From: Rhodopirellula sp.
GTDB lineage: Bacteria; Planctomycetota; Planctomycetia; Pirellulales; Pirellulaceae
Length of the DNA: 20,766 nucleotides
Assembly (NCBI GenBank): GCA_003513555.1
Contig: DOPG01000432.1
Span: 1-20,766, forward strand
Direction of reading: 5' to 3'
Made by a program: the position numbers and the translations under genes
In this document: positions 1 through 5,729 of the stretch, one piece after another
How positions within the stretch are numbered: position 1 is the first letter of the stretch
How the letters are laid out: each line of letters starts with the position of its first letter
Notes under the pieces: model-generated
Told to the model about the DNA's origin: nothing
The model's database searches: none
Seen by the model: the letters and a program-made list of their open reading frames with translations, nothing else

Positions 1-29
1 CGAAGACTGGGGAGGCGTTCGATACATGA
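1..29 (+). CDS. Probable C-terminal end of an ABC transporter ATPase (5' part outside window)
   Basis: The third forward frame is open from the window edge to a TGA at 27-29 and reads KTGEAFDT. ABC-2 type ATPases often end in a short motif of the form 'TG' plus small/hydrophobic residues (for example DVFLxxTGxxL), and the next gene is the matching ABC-2 permease. The assignment therefore rests on eight residues and the context. An alternative is the second frame, open from position 2 to a TGA at 125-127 that overlaps the permease ATG as ATGA. Its translation is rich in Cys, Arg and Met and resembles no family I know, so I prefer the shorter reading. Upstream sequence would settle this. Confidence 0.35.
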
Positions 30-123
30 GTATCTTAAATTCTAGAATTGGGCACAGCATGGTGAGCTGTTGTTTCAAAGCTCGTATGCGAGCTGTGCGG
101 TTGCGCCAAGGAGCTTTGAGCCG

Positions 124-1008
124 ATGAACTCTGCGTCGAAGCCCATCACTGAATCGCCTGTCACAAACAGCACGGAGGAGGCGGCTACACGTCGATTTCG
201 TGCAGGAATGGCAGCCGCCTGGATGTTGGCAAAACGCGAGTGGATACGTTTTTTCCGGCAGAGGAATCGAGTCACGGCTGCCATTGCCCAGCCACTGCTG
301 TTTTGGCTGTTATTTGGAACAGGTCTTAGCGGAGCTTTTCAAAGTGCAGGTGAACTCAATTTTCTACAGTTTTTCTTGCCGGGCACCCTAACGCTGATTG
401 TTCTTTTTACTGCTATTTTTTCTACGATTTCCGTTATCGAAGACCGTCGGGAAGGTTTTATGCAGGCAGTCTTGGTCGCTCCGGTGGGACGATGGCCCGT
501 GCTGGTTGGTAAAGTTCTTGGTGGCGCAGCGATCGCGTGGGTTCAGGCTGTGTTTTTTCTGCTACTTGTTTGGGCAGTAGGAACTGCCGATCCCGGTGGG
601 GCTGTGTTGCACTTGTTGGGGTTGTTGGCGCTGATAGCACTGGCGATGTGCGGCCTAGGTATGATAGTTGCGTGGCCAATGGAAAGCACACAGGGATTTC
701 ATGCCATTATGATGCTCGGCTTAATGCCAATGTGGCTTCTCAGTGGTACGTTCTTTCCAATCCCTGCATTAGGGGCTGATGCAAGTATCGGGCAGTGGAT
801 CCTAGGTGCTATCATGCGGGTTAATCCACTGAGTTACTCAATGGTCGAAATGCGCCGTTTGCTATTTCCTGAAATCGATTTTTCCGCTGCCGGTTTCGCA
901 CCTTCCTCCATCATTTGTTGGACCGTTACTGTGTTAGCGGCCTGTGCATCGTTGGTTGTTGCATGGCAATTGATGAGGGGAAGCCGCAAAGTAGATGTGA
1001 TTGTTTAA
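124..1008 (+). CDS. ABC-2 type transporter permease
   Basis: Integral inner-membrane subunit of an ABC exporter, 294 residues. After an N-terminal amphipathic segment (AKREWIRFFRQRNR) there are about six hydrophobic spans, with the typical ABC-2 features: a first span ending FWLLFGTGL, then FFLPGTL, the charged loop VIEDRREGFMQAVLVAPV, and the late motif PMWLLSGTFFPI followed by NPLSY. I chose ATG 124 over the upstream TTG at 70 because an AAGGAG ribosome site lies about ten bases before it and the extra 18 residues look non-coding. The SCO1 gene follows 10 bp downstream, so the two are probably co-transcribed. In planctomycetes such an ATPase/permease pair commonly sits in cytochrome-oxidase assembly clusters. 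The substrate is unknown. Confidence 0.88.
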   Translation: MNSASKPITESPVTNSTEEAATRRFRAGMAAAWMLAKREWIRFFRQRNRVTAAIAQPLLFWLLFGTGLSGAFQSAGELNFLQFFLPGTLTLIVLFTAIFSTISVIEDRREGFMQAVLVAPVGRWPVLVGKVLGGAAIAWVQAVFFLLLVWAVGTADPGGAVLHLLGLLALIALAMCGLGMIVAWPMESTQGFHAIMMLGLMPMWLLSGTFFPIPALGADASIGQWILGAIMRVNPLSYSMVEMRRLLFPEIDFSAAGFAPSSIICWTVTVLAACASLVVAWQLMRGSRKVDVIV

Positions 1009-1018
1009 AGGGCCTGTA

Positions 1019-1699
1019 ATGCGAACCGCTTGGAATATTACTTTGATCCTGCTGGCTGGTGTCGGCTTAGGATTGTTGATACGTCCCTATCTGAAACAAA
1101 CAGAGGTAGAGCAACCAGGGCCAGGGGATATTGTGTTCAGGAATGACGGCAGCGATCTCAAGGATGACACTGACGCACTTTCCAATATCGAGAATCCTGA
1201 CCCCAGTCATCCACCGGATGATGAAGAATGGCTCAGCAGATTTGAGTTGGTTGAAAGAAACGGAGAACTCGTCAAGAGTGAACAACTGTTGGGCCAGCCT
1301 TACGTGGTCAGTTTCTTCTTCAGCACCTGCCCAAGTATTTGTGTTCAACAAAACCAGAAATTGAAAGAACTACAGGAAGCATTCAAGGGAGAAGGTGTGC
1401 GGTTCGTCGCGATCTCAGTGGATCCCGAAACGGACACTCCGGAGGTGCTTACAGAGTACGCAGCAAGATTTGGTGCAGACGCGGAGCAGTGGTTGTTCAT
1501 GACGGGAGATCTGACTTACATCCGACGGATAGGGGGTGAAATTTTTAAACAGCCTGTGAATAAGCAGTTTCACACCGAACGCTTCGTTCTGGTTGACCCA
1601 GAGGGGAAAATCGAAGGATTCTATAATTGGCCGGACAAGCCACAATTTAAGAAATTGCAGGAGAAGATTCGAGAAATGATTAACGGAGAAAAGTCATAA
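1019..1699 (+). CDS. SCO1/SenC family copper chaperone (thioredoxin fold), cytochrome c oxidase assembly
   Basis: Membrane-anchored thioredoxin-fold protein, 226 residues, expected to face the periplasm and deliver copper to, or reduce, the CuA site of cytochrome c oxidase. Residues about 4-22 form an N-terminal signal anchor. The metal/thiol motif CPSIC gives C104 and C108, and the third ligand is probably H185 in QFHTERFVLVDPEG. The ISVDPETDTPEVL and 'FMTGD' blocks are also typical of the family. ATG 1019 is chosen over an in-frame TTG at 1001, which would overlap the permease end, because AAAGGG lies six bases before it. The stop overlaps the next ATG by one base (TAATG), which suggests translational coupling with the DUF420 gene. 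Confidence 0.93.
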   Translation: MRTAWNITLILLAGVGLGLLIRPYLKQTEVEQPGPGDIVFRNDGSDLKDDTDALSNIENPDPSHPPDDEEWLSRFELVERNGELVKSEQLLGQPYVVSFFFSTCPSICVQQNQKLKELQEAFKGEGVRFVAISVDPETDTPEVLTEYAARFGADAEQWLFMTGDLTYIRRIGGEIFKQPVNKQFHTERFVLVDPEGKIEGFYNWPDKPQFKKLQEKIREMINGEKS

Positions 1700-2160
1700 T
1701 GTGGGAAATTCTAGCCGGCAATTTACCGCACCTCACCGCGGTGTTGAATTTGACCGCCACTGTTCTTTTGCTGATGGGATTGATCAGTATCAAGCGCGGT
1801 AGGGCTCGACGTCATAAGACCATGATGCTTTCGGCTCTGGGAGTTAGCGCGGTCTTCTTATTGATGTATTTGCTTCACAAAGTTGCGCTCTTCATGACGA
1901 CCGGTGAATTCAATAACAAGTTTCCTGCGGATACTGCTGTCGCCCCGCTCGCAGCACGCTACACGTATTACGGCATCCTGATCACGCACCTGATGCTAGC
2001 AATCATTGTGCCCGTTCTTGCTTTGAGGGCGATCTTCTTGGCGATGAAGGGACGGATTGACGAGCATAAGCGATTAGTGCGTTTCGCATTTCCTGCATGG
2101 ATGTATGTTTCGGTGACCGGCGTACTTGTTTATTTGATGCTGTATCAGTTTTACGGCTAA
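1699..2160 (+). CDS. DUF420 membrane protein (YozB/CtaM-like), cytochrome oxidase biogenesis
   Basis: Small membrane protein of 153 residues with four predicted transmembrane helices (about 11-30, 42-64, 88-112 and 130-150). Conserved-looking histidines occur at H11, H39, H60, H97 and H123, some at helix ends where heme or metal contacts are plausible. The family matches DUF420. Its Firmicute members YozB/CtaM have been linked to maturation of heme-copper oxidases. Its position directly after SCO1, with overlapping stop and start codons, agrees with a role in oxidase assembly. Biochemical function is inferred from family and context only. Confidence 0.85.
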   Translation: MWEILAGNLPHLTAVLNLTATVLLLMGLISIKRGRARRHKTMMLSALGVSAVFLLMYLLHKVALFMTTGEFNNKFPADTAVAPLAARYTYYGILITHLMLAIIVPVLALRAIFLAMKGRIDEHKRLVRFAFPAWMYVSVTGVLVYLMLYQFYG

Positions 2161-2273
2161 ATCGGACGCAATTTTGTAATTCGGCTCAAGTTTCTGCCAC
2201 TTATTGCCGGAATCCGCCTTCCGCCCCATTCTAGTGATTTCCTAGTCTCCGTCTTAGTCGTCTACCTGACTCG

Positions 2274-3176
2274 ATGGAGCGAACGCGGTTGAACGGGCTG
2301 TTTTTCATTCGATTAGTTCTTTGCTTGTTTCTGACCGGGGCTACTTGCGCGCTGGCACAGGAGGTGTCGCAAGGTCAGCAAGTTGGCTTACAGCAGGAAT
2401 TAGCGAGTGGGCAGGGGCCGACGATCTTTTCCAGAAGCGGCAGTTCCCTACCCATGCTGGACAACACACCCTTGGAAGGTTTGGGTGGTGGGCCCGAATC
2501 GTGGACCAGTCCTGAGGGGCTTAGCAGCAGTCTTCAAGTGCTGTTGCTGCTGACGGTATTGAGCTTGGCACCTGCTGTTTTGCTGATGACGACCTGTTAT
2601 GTTCGAATCATCATTGTGCTGGGTTTGCTGAGGCAGGCAATTGGGCTGCAGTCACTACCTCCCAGCCAAGTGATGACAAGTATTGCGCTTTTCATGACTT
2701 TGTTTGTGATGTCACCCGTGTGGTCGCGTGTTTATAACGATGCGATCAAGCCGTATACGGATCCAGAGGTGGCGATGACGATGGAGGAAGCGTACGAAGC
2801 TGGCTCCATCCCGATTCGAGAATTCATGTCTCGACAGATTGACGTAGCGGGCAACCATGATGACGTGCATCTTTTTTATCAATACATGGATCCGGACGCA
2901 CCGTTGCCAAGTAGCTTTGAAGATGTACCTCTTAGAGTGCTGCTGCCTGCTTACATTTTGAGCGAACTGAAGACAGCCTTTTTGATGGGTTTTCAGATTT
3001 ACCTTCCCTTTTTGATTGTGGATCTTGTGGTAGCGAGCGTCACGATTTCGATGGGCATGTTGATGTTGCCACCGCAGGTGATCTCCTTGCCTTTCAAGTT
3101 GCTGCTTTTTGTTTTGGTCGATGGTTGGCGTTTGGTAGTTCAAATGTTGATGGACAGCTTTGGGACCATGCTTTGA
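2274..3176 (+). CDS. fliP: Flagellar type III export gate protein FliP
   Basis: Core subunit of the FliP5-FliQ4-FliR1 export channel in the flagellar basal body. The 300-residue product starts with a cleavable signal peptide (cleavage likely after CALA, about residue 28), as is usual for FliP. A variable Gly/Ser/Gln-rich linker of about 55 residues follows. The conserved domain starts near residue 83 with LLLLTVLSLAPAVLLMTTCYVRIIIV, then GLQSLPPSQVMTSIALFMT. The C-terminal pair of helices contains FLMGFQIYLPFLIVDLVVAS and MLMLPPQVISLPFKLLLF, which are diagnostic. I see no clear ribosome site before ATG 2274. A 113-bp gap separates it from the oxidase cluster, so the flagellar operon probably has its own promoter, though I could not identify one. 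Confidence 0.95.
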   Translation: MERTRLNGLFFIRLVLCLFLTGATCALAQEVSQGQQVGLQQELASGQGPTIFSRSGSSLPMLDNTPLEGLGGGPESWTSPEGLSSSLQVLLLLTVLSLAPAVLLMTTCYVRIIIVLGLLRQAIGLQSLPPSQVMTSIALFMTLFVMSPVWSRVYNDAIKPYTDPEVAMTMEEAYEAGSIPIREFMSRQIDVAGNHDDVHLFYQYMDPDAPLPSSFEDVPLRVLLPAYILSELKTAFLMGFQIYLPFLIVDLVVASVTISMGMLMLPPQVISLPFKLLLFVLVDGWRLVVQMLMDSFGTML

Positions 3177-3192
3177 CGGAGTGCGAGAATTG

Positions 3193-3456
3193 ATGGATGC
3201 TGCAACAGCAGTTGATTTGTGTCGTGAAACCCTAATGTCAGCAGTGATCATTGCTGCGCCAGTTCTATTGGTTGGCATGGCTGCAGGTCTACTGGTTGGA
3301 TTGATGCAGGCGTTGACCCAGGTGCAGGATCAGACGGTCGCATTTGTTCCCAAAATTTTGGCGATGGCGGCTGTGCTTGTTGCTTGTCTTCCATGGTTGC
3401 TGACAAGAATGGTCGATTTCACGAGAGTTGTTTTTGAGAATGCAGGCTCACCCTGA
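3193..3456 (+). CDS. fliQ: Flagellar export gate protein FliQ
   Basis: Two-helix membrane protein of 87 residues, very near the family norm of about 89, packing around FliP/FliR in the export gate. Family features visible are the N-terminal AVDLCRETL, the first helix ending in AAPVLLVGMAAGLLVGLMQA, and the loop LTQVQDQTVAFVPKI that precedes the second helix. An in-frame start at 3160 would add 11 residues overlapping fliP that match nothing in the family. I chose ATG 3193; TTG 3190, immediately before it, sits better relative to GGAG at 3178-3181 and cannot be excluded. The stop overlaps the fliR start (TGATG). Confidence 0.94.
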   Translation: MDAATAVDLCRETLMSAVIIAAPVLLVGMAAGLLVGLMQALTQVQDQTVAFVPKILAMAAVLVACLPWLLTRMVDFTRVVFENAGSP

Positions 3457-4235
3457 TGGAGATGTTGACCAATTGGTTGATGGAGCATCTTGTGCTTGGC
3501 GTTTTGGTCATGACACGGATGAGTACGTTGTTGATGTCGATGCCATCGGTGGGTGTAGGAGTTCCAAAACGCGTTCGTGCGTTTTTGGCGATCACGTTGA
3601 CAGCATTAGTACTCCCTCCCGTGGCGAGTGCTACACCGGTTCAGGATCTTCCGCACATCGACAATCTGGTTGAACTGGCCATTGCAATCGCCAGAGAAGG
3701 TTTGATCGGTTTGTTGATCGGTGCCACTGTGCAGTTGATTATCACGGGACTACAAATGGGCGGTGAGATGATTACCAGCACGGGTGGAATGCAATTGGGT
3801 GATGCGGTAGATCCAACCACCTCCAGCAGCATGCCATCAGTCGCCCGGCTTGTCGGTTTGTTAGTAACTGCTGTGATGCTACTTGTGGGTGGTCACCGAA
3901 TTCTGTTGAGTGTTTTGCTTGAAAGTTTTCATGCGGTGCCAGCAGGCAATGTAGTGTTCCATGATTCGATGATGGATTTGGTTGTGGGGCAGTTGTCTGC
4001 AGGAATGGCATCGGGAGTTCGAATCGCAGCACCGGTCATCGCTGCTTTGCTGCTAAGTAATCTCGTTACTGGCCTGATCAGTCGTACGTTACCCCAAATC
4101 AATGTTCTGGCGATTGGATTGAGTATCAATGCATTGGCAATGCTTGTGATTTTGAGTGTGACCATTGGGTCTGTAGGTCTCGTGTTTCAGAGTGAATTGG
4201 CGACGGTCGCTGCAAAATTAAGCCGTCTGTGGTAG
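3456..4235 (+). CDS. fliR: Flagellar export gate protein FliR
   Basis: Polytopic membrane protein, 259 residues, the single-copy component of the FliPQR gate that contacts FlhB. Length is typical (about 260). It shows the FliR pattern of R-M-S near helix one (VLVMTRMSTLLMSMP), then GVPKRVRAFLAITLTALVLP, the central REGLIGLLIG, and GLQMGGEMI..GGMQLGDAVDP, the best-conserved block. It also has the late helix TLPQINVLAIGLSINALAML. The ATG overlaps the fliQ stop by one base, so translation is probably coupled. flhB starts 29 bp downstream. Confidence 0.95.
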   Translation: MEMLTNWLMEHLVLGVLVMTRMSTLLMSMPSVGVGVPKRVRAFLAITLTALVLPPVASATPVQDLPHIDNLVELAIAIAREGLIGLLIGATVQLIITGLQMGGEMITSTGGMQLGDAVDPTTSSSMPSVARLVGLLVTAVMLLVGGHRILLSVLLESFHAVPAGNVVFHDSMMDLVVGQLSAGMASGVRIAAPVIAALLLSNLVTGLISRTLPQINVLAIGLSINALAMLVILSVTIGSVGLVFQSELATVAAKLSRLW

Positions 4236-4264
4236 CCATGAATCGAGCTAGGGGGTAATCGAGA

Positions 4265-5344
4265 ATGGCTGATTCCAGTGGCGATAAAAAACATTCGGCA
4301 AGCGAACGGCGAAGACGTCAGGCCCGTGAAGAAGGGCAGGTTGTTCGTAGCCAGGATTTGACGTCCGCTGGCATGTTGCTGGCTGCTGTCGGAACCTTGT
4401 GGATGTTTGGGCCGCCAGCAGCTGAGCATCTGGCTGCCGCGATTGTTGATGCGTTATCGATGACGCGCATGCAGTCGCTCGAAACAAACGACGCTGCAAA
4501 TTGGCTGCTGGGATATGCTGGCCGGCTTGCTTTGGCAACGGTACCGCTTTTGCTCGCGATGCTGGTAGCTGGCGTGCTCGTTAATGTGACACAGACTGGT
4601 GTGGTTTTCAGTACCAAAAAAATTATTCCCAAACTGAGCCATATAAGTCCACTTTCAGGAGTGAAGAAAATTGTTTCACTTCAAGGTTTAGCAAGACTGG
4701 GATTTGGGCTTTTCAAGGTCGTTGTGATCGCGGTTGTTGCCTGCTTTGCCATTGCCTACTACGGAGATGCTATTTTGCAAATGGGTGAATTAAGTGTCCC
4801 GCAGATTGCATCTACCTTGTTCCGCTGTTTGATTGGGACCTGCGTTTGGATTGGCTTGGCATTGTTTGTATTGGCAATTCTGGAATTTGCGTTTCAAAAG
4901 TGGAAGCATGAACAGGATCTGATGATGACTGATCAGGAAGTTCGGGATGAGTTGAAAGAAACGGAAGGTGACCCTCAGGTAGCTGCTCGACGAAGAATGG
5001 TTCAGCGGCAAATGATGATGCAACGCGCTGAAAATGAAGTTCCCAACGCAGATGTGGTGGTCAGTAATCCGACAGAACTGGCAATTGCAATTCAATACGA
5101 TCCCTTGACAATGCCTGCGCCGATTGTCGTCGCTAAAGGGGCAGGTGTATTGGCCCAGAGAATCAGGCGATTGGCATTGGAAAATGGAATTCCTGTGGTT
5201 GAACGCAAGCCATTAGCCCAGGTTCTGTACAAAACGGTTGAGGTGGGTGACGTGATACCTGCTGATCACTATCAGGCGGTGGCTGAAGTGCTGAGATATG
5301 TTTACCAGTTACAGGGGAAAGAGATTCCCAAGGCGGCTGCCTGA
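4265..5344 (+). CDS. flhB: Flagellar export switch protein FlhB (NPTE variant)
   Basis: FlhB controls substrate-specificity switching of the flagellar export apparatus. The product has 359 residues. The Lys/Arg-rich N-terminus (SERRRRQAREEGQVVRSQDL) is typical. About four transmembrane helices lie between residues 33 and 210. A charged linker follows (MMTDQEVRDELKETEGDP), then the cytoplasmic domain containing NADVVVSNPTELAIAIQYDP and GIPVVERKPLAQVLY. The autocleavage site Asn-Pro is present (N268-P269), but the usual NPTH is NPTE, with GAA at 5075-5077 coding E271. Everything else looks intact, so this is a functional-looking protein with a variant catalytic neighbourhood. flhA, often next, is absent; the unit ends here. 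Confidence 0.95.
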   Translation: MADSSGDKKHSASERRRRQAREEGQVVRSQDLTSAGMLLAAVGTLWMFGPPAAEHLAAAIVDALSMTRMQSLETNDAANWLLGYAGRLALATVPLLLAMLVAGVLVNVTQTGVVFSTKKIIPKLSHISPLSGVKKIVSLQGLARLGFGLFKVVVIAVVACFAIAYYGDAILQMGELSVPQIASTLFRCLIGTCVWIGLALFVLAILEFAFQKWKHEQDLMMTDQEVRDELKETEGDPQVAARRRMVQRQMMMQRAENEVPNADVVVSNPTELAIAIQYDPLTMPAPIVVAKGAGVLAQRIRRLALENGIPVVERKPLAQVLYKTVEVGDVIPADHYQAVAEVLRYVYQLQGKEIPKAAA

Positions 5345-5488
5345 CCCCTGCAGGATTCGGTTTTGAATGCTGTCGGGGTGTGAATGACGACTGTCGTGCC
5401 AATTTGTTTCGCACCGCCTCGAACTTCTTTTTCGAAGTGTTGATTAACAATTCTGAGGTTTTTTCAACACGGGTTTTGATTGCTTTTC

Positions 5489-5537
5489 AAAAAAAAACGA
5501 GTAACCGTTGACGTTCACGTGCTCTCTTGCCTAACAT
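5489..5537 (+). promoter_or_regulatory. Probable sigma70-type promoter of the leu leader/leuA unit
   Basis: TTGACG at 5508-5513 and TAACAT at 5532-5537 are separated by 18 bp, a good fit to a housekeeping promoter (-35 matches five of six positions, -10 four of six). A run of nine A residues at 5489-5497 lies just upstream of the -35 element, where UP elements occur. The predicted transcription start, about seven bases after the -10 box, falls at or next to position 5544, the first base of the leader peptide ATG. The rest of the flhB-leuA gap before this point (5345-5488) holds no gene and no convincing terminator that I can see. Confidence 0.55.
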
Positions 5538-5543
5538 ATTGTG

Positions 5544-5603
5544 ATGCGTAATCCCACTCTCAATCTGCTACTCCTACTACTTGAACGCCAAACAGGCGGA
5601 TGA
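5544..5603 (+). CDS. leuL: leu leader peptide (attenuation peptide, 19 residues)
   Basis: The short ORF reads MRNPTLNLLLLLLERQTGG and stops at TGA 5601-5603. Seven of 19 residues are Leu, six of them consecutive (codons 8-13: CTG CTA CTC CTA CTA CTT). It lies 126 bp before leuA and 47 bp before a strong intrinsic terminator, with alternative RNA pairings between. That is the arrangement of leucine-operon leader peptides known in enterobacteria, where tandem Leu codons sense charged tRNA-Leu. CTA codons are over-represented compared with the nearby leuA frame. No Shine-Dalgarno is visible. The promoter position suggests the message may start at or near the ATG. The peptide itself needs no function beyond being translated. 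The symbol is assigned by analogy with enterobacterial leuL. Confidence 0.82.
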   Translation: MRNPTLNLLLLLLERQTGG

Positions 5604-5682
5604 TGAGGGTTTGGATAGACCGCCGAGGTCTTTCGTACGACAAAACAACGAACCCGAGTCGCCCAGCGACTCGGGTTTTTTT
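5588..5682 (+). promoter_or_regulatory. Leucine attenuator: mutually exclusive leader RNA hairpins
   Basis: Four pairing segments can be read. Segment 1, CCAAAC (5588-5593, inside the leader ORF after the Leu codons), pairs perfectly with segment 2, GTTTGG (5609-5614). Segment 2 in the register GGGTTTG (5607-5613) can instead pair with segment 3, CGAACCC (5649-5655), with one G-U wobble. Segment 3 is also the 5' arm of the terminator. A small hairpin AGACC/GGTCT (5617-5621 with 5627-5631) fits inside the 2:3 loop. A ribosome stalled on Leu codons 8-13 would cover segment 1, free segment 2 and give 2:3 antitermination. A ribosome reaching the stop codon would cover segment 2 and allow termination. 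The pairings are seen in the sequence; the mechanism is inferred by analogy with the his/leu/trp attenuators. Confidence 0.78.
5651..5682 (+). terminator. Intrinsic terminator of the leu attenuator
   Basis: A perfect 12-bp stem, AACCCGAGTCGC (5651-5662) with GCGACTCGGGTT (5666-5677), closes a three-base CCA loop and runs into seven T residues (5676-5682, the first two also in the stem). It lies upstream of leuA and downstream of the leader peptide, so it works as a regulated premature terminator rather than an end-of-gene signal. Confidence 0.93.
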
Positions 5683-5729
5683 GTTCCGGTCGCCGGCTAA
5701 CAAACAACTGTTCAAAGGTAACATCAGAA

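Noticed and set aside
2..127. Open second-frame reading from the window edge, ending in an ATGA overlap with the permease start
   Set aside because: The translation (Cys-, Arg- and Met-rich) resembles no ABC ATPase C-terminus, whereas the third frame ends in a family-like TGEAFDT. The ATGA overlap is probably chance.
2161..2273. Flagellar sigma-54 or sigma-28 promoter before fliP
   Set aside because: Neither the TGGCAC-N5-TTGCA pattern nor a TAAA/GCCGATAA pair could be found in the gap.
2712..3278. 188-codon ORF on the minus strand opposite fliP/fliQ
   Set aside because: Lies antisense to well-supported flagellar genes, is rich in His/Gln/Arg as expected for the complement of membrane-protein codons, and shows no motif.
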